64,000 nucleotides of DNA from an uncultured Lachnospiraceae bacterium (GTDB taxonomy: Bacteria; Bacillota; Clostridia; Lachnospirales; Lachnospiraceae): contig CARQVR010000008.1 in NCBI GenBank assembly GCA_949051815.1, positions 1 to 64,000 on the forward strand. Reading direction: 5' to 3'. How positions within the stretch are numbered: the first letter of the stretch is position 1; every line of letters begins with the position of its first letter. The notes beneath the pieces were generated by a model that was not told where the DNA came from, made no database searches, and saw nothing but the letters and a program-made list of their open reading frames with translations. Positions 34,545 through 42,852 of the stretch are shown here, piece by piece. The translations under genes and the position numbers were made by a program.

Positions 34545-35222
34545 TTGAATGAACTCAGCATTTTTATAGATGAATCCGGTGATTTTGGTGAATATAATCC
34601 CCATTCCCCTTACTACATCATCACAATGATTTTTCATAACCAAACCGAAGACATTCAGCCTGCTATTTCAAGACTAAATCGGGAGCTTTCTTACCTGAAT
34701 CTTGATAACATGTGCATACATACAGGTCCCATCATACGCAAAGAAGAAATTTATAAAAATATGTCCGTCAATGAACGCCGCCGTATTTTCAACAAAATGG
34801 TCGCCTTCATTCGTCAGATCAATATCCGCTATAAGTGCTTCTACATTGAAAAAAAGCATATTGCAGATGTTGTAGAGGCCACGGGACATTTGTCCAGGCA
34901 AATTTCTCAGTTTGTTCGTGAACATTATACAGAATTTCTATGCTTTGACAATGTAAAAATATACTATGATAACGGTCAGGTGGAAGTTAGTAAAATACTT
35001 TCCTCTGTTTTCAATGCTTTGCTTCCAAACCCAATTTTTCGTAAAGTTATGCCCTCAGAATATAAACTTTTTCAAACCGCTGACCTCCTATGTACATTAG
35101 AGCTGGTTAAACTCAAATGGAAAAACAGCATGTTCTCTAAATCTGAACTAACCTTCTTTGGAAATATTCGTGACTTAAAAAAGAACTACTTAAAACCTCT
35201 AAGCAAAAAGGAATGGTTCTAA
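34545..35222 (+). CDS. DUF3800 protein (RNase H-like fold)
   Basis: 225 residues. The start is a TTG at 34545 with AGAGGTGA 6-7 nt upstream; the nearby ATG is out of frame. The acidic motif FIDESGD (residues 7-13) at the N-terminus and the late FQTADLLCTLE segment are the family signature and resemble the metal-binding carboxylates of RNase H-like nucleases. Base composition is clearly more AT-rich than the flanking genes, and the gene plus its small RNA fill the gap between the Nudix-GNAT gene and recQ, overlapping the recQ stop by 4 bp. This suggests a horizontally acquired two-part cassette. Function is unproven; defence or RNA-guided roles are speculative. Confidence 0.82.
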   Translation: MNELSIFIDESGDFGEYNPHSPYYIITMIFHNQTEDIQPAISRLNRELSYLNLDNMCIHTGPIIRKEEIYKNMSVNERRRIFNKMVAFIRQINIRYKCFYIEKKHIADVVEATGHLSRQISQFVREHYTEFLCFDNVKIYYDNGQVEVSKILSSVFNALLPNPIFRKVMPSEYKLFQTADLLCTLELVKLKWKNSMFSKSELTFFGNIRDLKKNYLKPLSKKEWF

Positions 35223-37102
35223 TCCCCAAAATAAAATTTCTCCCGTATTCCACCGGTATACTCCATAATGCAGGTCAGAAACCGCTCCCCGTATTTCTCA
35301 TACTTGAAGGCGCCCATCCCGTTCACCTCCATCATTTCTTCCCGGTTCATAGGCAGACGCACGCACATATCCACCAATGTCTTATCCGAAAAAACAAGAT
35401 AGGGCGGAATCGCTTTCTCTCTGGCAATCTCCCTGCGCAGTTCTCTAAGCTCCTCGAAAAAGGCGAGTCCTCTGTTATTCAGAATATCTGATCTCCGGTT
35501 TGTGCTGCCTTTGATTCGGTCATCCTCTTCCGCCATCCGGCTGCTTCCCGGCTCCAGCTTCACCATTACCCTGTTAAGGCCGTCCACAATGTCCTGTGCC
35601 TTCCCTGTCGTCTGTAAAAGCCCGTACTTATCCTGCGTCTGCCGCAGATACCCTTCCTGTATCATCTGACCGATCAGATCCTTTAATTCCTGTTCACGCC
35701 ATTTCCCTAGTGTACCGTAAGAAGGATACTGCTGTACCCGGTATTCCCGCAATTTCGCACCTTTTCCGCCAAGAAGTGTGCCGATAACTACCTGTATGCC
35801 GTACCTTTCCCCCTGCTCTTCCAGACACTGAATGACTTTTCCCGCTTCCGCCGTCATATCTTTTTCCACATAATGCTTTAAGCAGTTCCCGCATTTGCCG
35901 CAGGCGTTCCCGTCTTTCTCCCCGAAATAGCGCAGAATACAGGTGCGCAGACATTCCTTGGTATTACAGTAAAAGATCATGGCCTGGAGCCGTTTCTCAT
36001 CCCGCTCCCGAATGGTAAGCTGTTCATCCGGTGTAAAGTCGGCGCTGTTTTCCTTGTTTTCCAGCAGAAACCGGTTAATCATAATATCCTGCGCCGAATA
36101 CAGAAGAATACAATCGGAAGGCTCGCCGTCTCTCCCCGCGCGCCCCGCTTCCTGATAGTAGTTTTCCATACTCTGGGGCATGTTATAATGCAGTACATAC
36201 CGGACATTTGACTTGTCAATCCCCATGCCGAAGGCGTTGGTCGCCACGATCACGGGTTTTCTGTCATAGATAAAATCGTCCTGATTGTTCTGCCGTTCCT
36301 CCGGGGAGAGTCCCGCGTGATATCTTGTGACCGCTATGCCTTCGTTCCTAAGCTGTTCGTACACTTTCTCCACATTTTTTCTGGTAGCGCAGTATATAAT
36401 GCCGCTCTCCTTCCCACGATCCGCCACATAATGCTGCAAATAGCGCGTGCGGTTCTTCGCATGTTCCACCGCAAAGAAAAGATTCTGCCTGTCAAAGCCC
36501 GTTACCAGCGTCTTTGGATTTTCCAGTCCCAGAACAGAGACTATATCCTCCCTGACCTCACCGGTGGCTGTGGCAGTAAACGCGCTTAATATGGGCCGTC
36601 CCGGGAGCCGTCTCACAAACTGCACAATATGTAAATAGCTGGGGCGGAAATCCTGTCCCCACTGGGAAATACAGTGCGCTTCGTCCACAGCTACCATGCT
36701 GATTTCCACCGCCCCCGCGAAACGAAGGAAACGGTCTGTCTCCAGTCTCTCGGGAGCCACATAGATAATTTTATACCGCCCCTGCTCCGCAAAGGTCAAT
36801 GCCTTCGTGATCTGCCCTTCCGTGAGAGAGCTGTTGATATAGGCCGCATGAACCCCCGCCTGATTGAGCGCCTGCACCTGATCCTTCATCAGGGAAATCA
36901 GCGGCGAAATCACCAGCGTAATCCCCGGAAGAAGCAGCGCCGGCACCTGATAGCAGACAGATTTTCCCGCGCCGGTCGGCATGATGCCAAGCACATCCTT
37001 CCCCGCAAGGATATGGTCGATCAGCATTTCCTGCCCTTCCCGGAAGGCGTGATAGCCGTAATATTTTTCTAAAACTTCATATTTATCCATGAAAATTTCC
37101 AT
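35219..37102 (-). CDS. recQ: ATP-dependent DNA helicase RecQ
   Basis: 627 residues. Superfamily 2 helicase motifs are present: MPTGAGKS (Walker A), VDEAHCISQWGQDFRPSY (DEAH plus the RecQ loop), SAFTATAT, GMGIDKSNVRYV and EAGRAGRDG. The zinc-binding cysteines follow (CLRTCILRYFG ... CGKCGNC, about 365-395), then the winged-helix RQC region and a C-terminal HRDC domain (about 545-615). It unwinds forked and recombination DNA structures with 3'-5' polarity. Either the ATG at 37102 or the one four codons later (37090) could be the start. Transcribed convergently with the DUF3800 gene, with a 4-bp overlap. Confidence 0.93.
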   Translation of the reverse strand: MEIFMDKYEVLEKYYGYHAFREGQEMLIDHILAGKDVLGIMPTGAGKSVCYQVPALLLPGITLVISPLISLMKDQVQALNQAGVHAAYINSSLTEGQITKALTFAEQGRYKIIYVAPERLETDRFLRFAGAVEISMVAVDEAHCISQWGQDFRPSYLHIVQFVRRLPGRPILSAFTATATGEVREDIVSVLGLENPKTLVTGFDRQNLFFAVEHAKNRTRYLQHYVADRGKESGIIYCATRKNVEKVYEQLRNEGIAVTRYHAGLSPEERQNNQDDFIYDRKPVIVATNAFGMGIDKSNVRYVLHYNMPQSMENYYQEAGRAGRDGEPSDCILLYSAQDIMINRFLLENKENSADFTPDEQLTIRERDEKRLQAMIFYCNTKECLRTCILRYFGEKDGNACGKCGNCLKHYVEKDMTAEAGKVIQCLEEQGERYGIQVVIGTLLGGKGAKLREYRVQQYPSYGTLGKWREQELKDLIGQMIQEGYLRQTQDKYGLLQTTGKAQDIVDGLNRVMVKLEPGSSRMAEEDDRIKGSTNRRSDILNNRGLAFFEELRELRREIAREKAIPPYLVFSDKTLVDMCVRLPMNREEMMEVNGMGAFKYEKYGERFLTCIMEYTGGIREKFYFGD

Positions 37103-37187
37103 TCTGCATTCCCGTATCAGGAATGCTGTCTTTCAGCCATTTTCCTTCGCGAAAAAAGACTGCCACGCAGACTTCGTACTTCTCTCT

Positions 37188-38243
37188 TTAATATCGTCCG
37201 TTAAAAATCTGCGTAATCGGAGAATCCTCATTCAGAATCACCGTTTTATTGTCTCCCACCACACTCTCCTTCAACGCGTCTAAGGCGCGCACAAAGGAAT
37301 AAAAGTCCGTCTTCTCAGGGTCTGCGTATGCGCCCGACAAAATCCGCATGTACTCGGCCTCTCCCTCTGCAACGGTAGCCTCCGCCTTCGCTCTCGCGTC
37401 AGAGAGCATGATAGAAACCTCTTTATCCGTCGTATTCTCAATCATTTTCGCCTCGGATTTGCCTTCCGCCGTGTACTGCGCCGCAATATTGCCCCGCTCG
37501 GAAATCATGCGGGTATAGACCGCCTGTTTGTTGTCATCCGGCAGATCCAGCTTTTTGACCTCGACAGCCACCAGCTCAATGCCGTACTGATCCTCCACAT
37601 GGTTGATCTGCCCCATCACCTCTTCGGTCAGAGAAGTAATCTCAATCACTTCCTCTTTCCCCTCAGACAGATCCAGATCGTTCCCGGAAAGCTCCGTTCC
37701 CTCCTCGTCGACAGTGATCGTCATTTTTCCGTCCCGGCTTCTGATCACCTCATCCTGTTTCATGTTTGAAATGGTATTTTTGGTAGCGTTATAGACGATG
37801 GCATCGATACGGCCCTCCGCATTCTGCACGGAGCAGCTTAAGGTCTGGGCAAACCGCAGCGGGTCTGTCACGCGCCAGAGCACATAGCTGTCCACGATCA
37901 TCGTTTTCTTATCGGATGTAATGACGTCCGATGCCGGCAGGTCATAAATCAAAAGCTCCTTCGGCACGGTGTCCACAGATTCCACAAAAGGCAGCTTAAA
38001 ACTGAGTCCCGGCACAGACACCACCCTGTCCACACGGCCAAACTGACGGATCAGTTTAAACTGGTTCTGTTTTGTCACCACCATACAGTTTGCCAGCAAA
38101 AAGACGCATGCCACCATCAGCAGGCCAAAAACGACGCCAAATTTCTTTCCGCCTTTTCTGCTCTTCTTTTCCTTTTTCTTTGTCCCGTCGGAACTATATC
38201 GTTCAAAATTCTGAACATTGGAATTTTGTGTATGCTCAAACAT
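37188..38243 (-). CDS. hflC: HflC-type SPFH/prohibitin membrane protein
   Basis: 351 residues. A basic cytoplasmic head of about 33 residues and one membrane helix (about 34-54) are followed by the SPFH domain (QFGRVDRVVSVPGLSFKLPFVESV, about 55-260) and a C-terminal coiled coil rich in Ala/Glu (AKAEATVAEGEAEYMRI). HflC pairs with HflK to form a cage that surrounds and restrains the FtsH protease. It starts 3 bp after hflK. Compared with the family there is an acidic insert at about 175-200. GGAGG precedes the ATG. Confidence 0.88.
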   Translation of the reverse strand: MFEHTQNSNVQNFERYSSDGTKKKEKKSRKGGKKFGVVFGLLMVACVFLLANCMVVTKQNQFKLIRQFGRVDRVVSVPGLSFKLPFVESVDTVPKELLIYDLPASDVITSDKKTMIVDSYVLWRVTDPLRFAQTLSCSVQNAEGRIDAIVYNATKNTISNMKQDEVIRSRDGKMTITVDEEGTELSGNDLDLSEGKEEVIEITSLTEEVMGQINHVEDQYGIELVAVEVKKLDLPDDNKQAVYTRMISERGNIAAQYTAEGKSEAKMIENTTDKEVSIMLSDARAKAEATVAEGEAEYMRILSGAYADPEKTDFYSFVRALDALKESVVGDNKTVILNEDSPITQIFNGRY

Positions 38244-38246
38244 CTT

Positions 38247-39281
38247 TTATTCCTCCTCCTGCATTTCTTCCGGCTCCTCTTTCAACGTATCTGCGTCTCC
38301 CCCGATGGAAGAAGCCTCCTGCGTCACAAAGCTGTCAAGCGGCAGCATGGTAGTCGTCTTTCCGCCCTCTCCCTCAATCACTACCTTCACATCAGGCAGC
38401 ACGTCCTCGATGGCCTCGTAAAACATCCGCTTCTTCGTCACCTCCGGGTACTTGGCATACTCCTGGTACATGGAATTGAAACGCGCCGCCTGTCCGCTCG
38501 CTTCGTTAATGCGCTCCTGCTTCTTTGCCTCCGCGTCCTGTAAAATTTTATCGGACTCCGCCTCCGCATTGGGGATCTGCTCATTCCTGTATTTGTTGGC
38601 GTTGTTTAAAGCGGTTTCCTTGCCCTGCTTGGCTGTCTCCACTTCCTTGAACGCGTTCTCCACCTCCGCAGTAGGCGGAGTCGCATCCTGAATCGTGATA
38701 TTGACGAGCTGAATACCGATGTCGTAAGTCTCCAGCTTGTCCAGAATCATCTGCTTGATGTTGGACTGGATTTCATTTTTCCCCGTGGTAAGTACACTGT
38801 CCACACTGTAAGAGCCGATAGTAGTACGGATGCAGTTCTGGGCAATGTTTTTTAAAACAAGCGCCGGATTCTCCGATGCGTAAAGTGCCTTGACCGGATC
38901 AGTCACTCTGTATTCTGCATAAAAATCCACATAGATAAAATTATAGTCAGACGTAATCATCAGTGCATCTTCAATGGTATCATCCGCTACGCCGTCGGCG
39001 TCCGTCCCGTCCCGATAGCCGATATTAAACCCCTGAATCGTGGTGTTCACCTTAGTCACATTCTGAATAAAGGGAACCTTAAAGTGCAGGCCCGGCGTAG
39101 TAACTGCCTTAGGCGAGCCAAAGGTGCAGACCACAGCCTGTTCCTCCTCCTGAATCGAATAATAGGAATTTCCGGCCAGTATAGCGAGTACACAGACCGC
39201 CAGCACGATCTTTGCTGCCGTCAGACTCTTTCCGCCCGGAATACCGGTTTTTTTCTCCCTGTTTTGTCCAAACATATACAT
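38247..39281 (-). CDS. hflK: HflK-type SPFH/prohibitin membrane protein
   Basis: 344 residues (or 342 from the second ATG at 39275; both have purine-rich upstream sequence). A short basic N-terminus and a membrane helix (about 22-42) precede the SPFH domain (TFGSPKAVTTPGLHFKVPFIQ) and a long Glu/Ala coiled coil (about 205-290, EVETAKQGKETALNNANKY). The acidic C-terminal tail ends in repeated glutamates. Partner of HflC in the FtsH-regulating membrane complex. The two genes form an operon starting next to a 67-bp tandem repeat array. Confidence 0.88.
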   Translation of the reverse strand: MYMFGQNREKKTGIPGGKSLTAAKIVLAVCVLAILAGNSYYSIQEEEQAVVCTFGSPKAVTTPGLHFKVPFIQNVTKVNTTIQGFNIGYRDGTDADGVADDTIEDALMITSDYNFIYVDFYAEYRVTDPVKALYASENPALVLKNIAQNCIRTTIGSYSVDSVLTTGKNEIQSNIKQMILDKLETYDIGIQLVNITIQDATPPTAEVENAFKEVETAKQGKETALNNANKYRNEQIPNAEAESDKILQDAEAKKQERINEASGQAARFNSMYQEYAKYPEVTKKRMFYEAIEDVLPDVKVVIEGEGGKTTTMLPLDSFVTQEASSIGGDADTLKEEPEEMQEEE

Positions 39282-39332
39282 ACCTTAGCCTTTCTGCCGC
39301 TTATGCGCAGACACACGCTTCGCGCTTTTTTA

Positions 39333-39533
39333 CCCTGCATTGCACTCGCAAACACGCGCTTCGCGCTCTTTGTCCGACTTCGTCGGACGGTTACTTTTGC
39401 CCTGCGTTGCACTCGCAAACACGCGCTTTGCGCTCCTTGTCCGACTTCGTCGGACGGTTACCTTTGAACTGCGTTGCACTCACAAACCCGCGCTTCGCGC
39501 TCTTTGTCCGACTTCGTCGGACGTTTGCTCGTT
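39333..39533. repeat. Three tandem copies of a 67-bp intergenic repeat
   Basis: Units begin at 39333, 39400 and 39467 and differ by only a few bases each. Each unit carries two short palindromes, GCGCTTCGCGC (GCGCTTTGCGC in unit 2) and GTCCGACTTCGTCGGAC. A partial copy (39311-39330) precedes them. The array fills most of the space between divergent hflK and the histidine phosphatase gene. No credible reading frame. Confidence 0.9.
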
Positions 39534-39537
39534 ACCG

Positions 39538-39587
39538 ATGCAAGAAAAACAAATGCCGCTCCGCGTCGCTTGTTTTTCTTTTGCATC
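39538..39587. repeat. Long inverted repeat beside the tandem array
   Basis: GATGCAAGAAAAACAA and TTGTTTTTCTTTTGCATC pair over 16 bases with a 2-nt bulge around a GC-rich loop of about 16 nt. It lies between the 67-bp array and the promoter area of the phosphatase gene. It could be a bidirectional terminator or part of a mobile palindromic repeat. Confidence 0.65.
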
Positions 39588-39662
39588 TGGTATATTATAT
39601 CATGTTAGGAAGAAATAAATATGAAATCTTTAGAAAATATTTTTTGAAGAAAGGCGGCGTTT

Positions 39663-40400
39663 ATGAGAATTATCTTTATCAGACACGGAGACCCTGATTA
39701 TGTGAATGACTCCCTGACGGAAAAAGGCATCCGGGAAGCGGAGCTTCTGGCGAAGCGGGTGGCAAAGTGGGACAATATTACGCAGTTTTACTGCTCTCCC
39801 CTGGGGCGGGCAAAAAAAACCGCTTCCTACTCTCTGGAAGCAGTCGGCCGGGAAGCGGTTACTTTTGACTGGATGAAAGAATTTGCTTATTTTATTGACG
39901 ATCCCGTGACGGGACGCCACGGCGTGCCGTGGGACCTCATGCCCGCATACTGGACGGAAATTCCCGAAATGTACGACAGAGACGGCTGGCAGACCACAGA
40001 TCTTTACCGTTCCAACGAAACGATTCTGCCTGCTTACAGAGAAGTCTGCGACGGGCTGGACAGTCTTTTGTCCTCCTACGGCTATACAAGACATAACAAC
40101 TACTATCACACCAATGCCATGAAAAAAGGCGACGGCACAGAAGCAGAAGACACCATCGTTATCTTCTGTCATCTGGGCGTCACCTGTATGATGCTGAGCC
40201 ACCTTCTGAACATTTCACCGGTTCTTCTTCTGCACGGATTCTTCCTTGCGCCCACCTCGGTCACTGTCGTGGCAAGCGAGGAACGGATGGAAAACGACGC
40301 CATTTTCCGTGTGCAGGTGATGGGTGACGTGACCCATCTGCTCACCGGCGGGGAGCCGGTTTCCCACGCCGGTTATTTTACGGAGCCATTTCAGGGATAG
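39663..40400 (+). CDS. Histidine phosphatase superfamily protein
   Basis: 245 residues, cytoplasmic. The catalytic RHG motif (FIRHGDPDY, residues 5-13) is followed by the second-arginine region CSPLGRAKKTA and a late conserved histidine in FCHLGVTCMM. This is the phosphoglycerate mutase-like fold, in which a histidine is phosphorylated in the reaction. An insert of about 40 residues in the middle makes it longer than simple mutases. The substrate cannot be named; family members dephosphorylate sugars, nucleotides and small metabolites. GAAAGG precedes the ATG. Confidence 0.85.
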   Translation: MRIIFIRHGDPDYVNDSLTEKGIREAELLAKRVAKWDNITQFYCSPLGRAKKTASYSLEAVGREAVTFDWMKEFAYFIDDPVTGRHGVPWDLMPAYWTEIPEMYDRDGWQTTDLYRSNETILPAYREVCDGLDSLLSSYGYTRHNNYYHTNAMKKGDGTEAEDTIVIFCHLGVTCMMLSHLLNISPVLLLHGFFLAPTSVTVVASEERMENDAIFRVQVMGDVTHLLTGGEPVSHAGYFTEPFQG

Positions 40401-40496
40401 ACCGCAGTCAGACATCTGCCATTTCTTTGCATGTCATCACGGCAGTCTGCACTGACTTCCCACTGTCACGCCAGGCAGCTTATATCTTATTCTTCT

Positions 40497-41678
40497 TTAC
40501 CGCCACCCCTGTCCCATCGTCATGGGTGCAGGGGTCGGACGATTGTCCGGCAACTTCGCTATCGCAAAGCCCATAAACACGGTCGTAATGACAACCCGGA
40601 GCAGAAAAGGCACAGAGAGATCTATTAAAGGAATCAGATCCAAAAACGTCACCACTACAAACATCAGTACTTTGGCGTATACGGCTGTCCGAAACAGCGC
40701 TTCTGCCGGCACCCGCTTGTTCATTACAGAGGCAATGAGCATCGCAAACAGCAGATATACTGCCGCGCACAGAAAATACCAGAGGATTCTCCATAAAAAG
40801 AAGACAATATACAACACAATGATTATCACCATAATAAACGGCGCCATTTTTGTTGCAATCCACTCCCGGCTGAGTGCAAAGCTGTCCCCCAAATCGCTGA
40901 AATCAAGCTGCTGATACTCACCGTTTTGCATGAGAGAGAGACGGTCGCGCCCCACTAACATCACATCCTGATAACCTTCGTCAGCTATCTCATCGGCATC
41001 GTCATAAGAAAAGCTGTCGATATCCTCCGTCATGTACACAAACACATTTCCTTCATCGAACAGGAAATCTTCTTCCATATACAACCGCCCGTTCTCCAAA
41101 GTAAATTCCGGCAGCTCTTTCGCCACTTTTTCCATATTTATGGATGCAAACGCAGCCGTGGTTGACACAAACGAAAGCAGTGTAGCCACAAACACCAGAA
41201 GCGTCACGAACCCGATCATACTTCCGACCTTCACCCTCGCCAGCTGTTCATACAAGGGCGGCACAAAAGAAAAGGTAAACTGTTTAAAAATATTAGGCGC
41301 TTTCTGTGGTTCAGAACTGCCGCCGCTGTAATTCCCATAACCGTTTCCGCCGTAAGGATCTCCCTGCTGCGTATAGTTCCCCTGCTGATAGGCATTACCC
41401 TGCTGATTATAACTTCCCTGCTGGTAAGCATTTCCCTGTTGATTATAGTTCCCCTGCTGGTAAGCATTTCCCTGCTGATTATAACTTCCCTGCTGGTAAG
41501 CATTTCCCTGTTGCGTATAATTTCCCTGCTGATTATAAGGCCCCTGCTGATACGCATTTCCCTGTTGATAATAGTTACCCTGCTGCGTATAATTCCCTTG
41601 CTGATAATATCCCTGCTGGCTATAATTACCCTGTTGCCCAGGATCTGTATTTGGCTGCTGATTAAATTGATTGTCCAT
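40497..41678 (-). CDS. Membrane protein with QQGNY-repeat head (DUF1189-like)
   Basis: 393 residues. Residues 15-107 consist of a short Gln/Gly/Asn/Tyr repeat (QQGNY, QQGNAY, QQGSYN), a prion-like low-complexity stretch. A hydrophobic helix lies at about 152-178, an extracytoplasmic domain of about 100 residues follows, then four more helices (about 283-372). The PPLYEQLARVK segment before the first helix fits DUF1189-type proteins of Firmicutes. Function unknown. The ribosome binding site is GAAGGA. The repeat head is presumably cytoplasmic. It follows trpS on the same strand after about 50 bp. Confidence 0.7.
   Translation of the reverse strand: MDNQFNQQPNTDPGQQGNYSQQGYYQQGNYTQQGNYYQQGNAYQQGPYNQQGNYTQQGNAYQQGSYNQQGNAYQQGNYNQQGNAYQQGSYNQQGNAYQQGNYTQQGDPYGGNGYGNYSGGSSEPQKAPNIFKQFTFSFVPPLYEQLARVKVGSMIGFVTLLVFVATLLSFVSTTAAFASINMEKVAKELPEFTLENGRLYMEEDFLFDEGNVFVYMTEDIDSFSYDDADEIADEGYQDVMLVGRDRLSLMQNGEYQQLDFSDLGDSFALSREWIATKMAPFIMVIIIVLYIVFFLWRILWYFLCAAVYLLFAMLIASVMNKRVPAEALFRTAVYAKVLMFVVVTFLDLIPLIDLSVPFLLRVVITTVFMGFAIAKLPDNRPTPAPMTMGQGWR
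41358..41636 (-). repeat. In-frame tandem repeat coding for QQGNY units
   Basis: Near-identical 15-18 bp and 33-36 bp units (CCCTGCTGATTATA-type on the plus strand) run through the 5' part of the gene. They stay in frame, so length change would alter protein length without breaking it. Confidence 0.85.
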
Positions 41679-41728
41679 ATTTTTCCTTCCGGTCCTTTTC
41701 GCCTGTCGGTTCTGTTTTACCTTGTCTG

Positions 41729-42733
41729 TCAGCGGATTCTCTCCGGGAACCCTACCTTTTTCTGTACCTTACGCAGGGTTTTGCCCGCAAAATACGCCGC
41801 CTTCTCCCCGTTCTCTTTGATCACCTTATCAATGTAATCCTTGTTTTTTCCAAGCTCCTCGTATCTCTCCTGCAAAGGTTTTAAGACAGCCACCACGGCT
41901 TCCCCCACAGCCATCTTGAAATCGCCGTAGCCCTTGCCGTCGAACTCTCTCTCCGTCTCCTCCGGCGTCTTACCCGTGCAGGCACAGTAAATATCTATCA
42001 AATTCCGGATTCCCGGCTGTTCCTCACTGTAACGTACACAGCCTTCCGAATCCGTCACCGCACGTTTAAACTTACGGACAATCGTGTCCGGATCGTCCAT
42101 CAGATAAATGCTGCCGTTCGGGTTTTCATCCGACTTGGACATCTTTTTCTCCGGGTTCTGGAGACTCATGATCTTCGCCCCCGACTTTCCGATATAAGGC
42201 TCGGGAATCGTAAACACATCACCGTAAACCGCGTTAAACCGCTGCGCGATATCTCTGGTAATCTCCAAGTGCTGTAACTGATCCTTGCCCACAGGCACCA
42301 CATCCGCCTGATAGAGCAGAATATCCGCCGCCATCAGCACAGGATAAGTAAAAAGCCCTGCGTTTATATTATCCGCGTGTTTTGCCGCCTTATCCTTAAA
42401 CTGGGTCATACGGTTTAATTCGCCCATATAGGTAAAGCAGTTTAGTATCCATGCAAGTTCCGCGTGTCCCGATACATGGGACTGATAATAAAGACAGTTT
42501 TTTTCGGGATCAATCCCGGCCGCGATATAGAGCGTCAGGAGATTTCTCGCCCGCTTCCTGAGCTCCGCCGGATCCTGCCTTACGGTAATCGAATGCAGAT
42601 CCACCACCGAATAAAAACACTGATATTCATCGCAGAGCGTCACCCAGTTTTTCAACGCCCCCAGATAATTTCCAAGCGTCAGATTGCCGGTCGCCTGCAT
42701 ACCGCTGAATAGTACCTTATCTCCGTTTAACAT
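41729..42733 (-). CDS. trpS: Tryptophanyl-tRNA synthetase
   Basis: About 334 residues, standard length. The class I HIGH-equivalent is TGNLTLGNY (about residues 15-23) and the KMSKS loop is KKMSKSDEN (about 203). GKDQLQHLEITRDIAQRFN is the conserved family core. It charges tRNA-Trp in the cytoplasm. The start is set at the ATG at 42733, giving GGGAGG a spacing of 9; the ATG two codons upstream (42739) is too close to it. A promoter directly upstream leaves no room for a T-box leader. Confidence 0.95.
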   Translation of the reverse strand: MLNGDKVLFSGMQATGNLTLGNYLGALKNWVTLCDEYQCFYSVVDLHSITVRQDPAELRKRARNLLTLYIAAGIDPEKNCLYYQSHVSGHAELAWILNCFTYMGELNRMTQFKDKAAKHADNINAGLFTYPVLMAADILLYQADVVPVGKDQLQHLEITRDIAQRFNAVYGDVFTIPEPYIGKSGAKIMSLQNPEKKMSKSDENPNGSIYLMDDPDTIVRKFKRAVTDSEGCVRYSEEQPGIRNLIDIYCACTGKTPEETEREFDGKGYGDFKMAVGEAVVAVLKPLQERYEELGKNKDYIDKVIKENGEKAAYFAGKTLRKVQKKVGFPERIR

Positions 42734-42758
42734 AATCATCTTCCTCCCATACTTAAAT

Positions 42759-42787
42759 AATATATCACCGCCTTATGTTTCCGTCAA
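42759..42787 (-). promoter_or_regulatory. Promoter of trpS
   Basis: On the minus strand TTGACG (42782-42787), 17-base spacer, TATATT (42759-42764), with transcription starting some 15-20 bases before the trpS ribosome binding site. Confidence 0.65.
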
Positions 42788-42801
42788 GAAAACGGGCGCA
42801 A

Positions 42802-42836
42802 AGGAAAAGGACCGCTAACGCGATCCCTTCCGGGTT
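42802..42836 (-). terminator. Terminator of the Cys-rich small protein gene
   Basis: A ten-pair stem (AAGGGATCGC against GCGGTCCTTT, with wobbles) closed by a GTTA loop, followed by a T-rich stretch on the minus strand. Confidence 0.65.
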
Positions 42837-42852
42837 TTTACATGTTTTACTT

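Noticed and set aside
37103..37187. Third copy of the foldable intergenic element between recQ and hflC
   Set aside because: A GCATTCC/GGAATGC hairpin and GTACTTCT are present, but the matching arm is missing; too decayed to call.
39333..39533. CRISPR array at the 67-bp repeats
   Set aside because: The units are tandem with no spacer between them, and no cas genes are near.
41358..41636. CRISPR-like regular repeats
   Set aside because: The repeats are in frame in a coding region and encode QQGNY units; there are no unique spacers and no cas genes.
42740..42852. T-box leader before trpS
   Set aside because: The promoter lies within 55 bases of the start codon and the T-box signature is absent.
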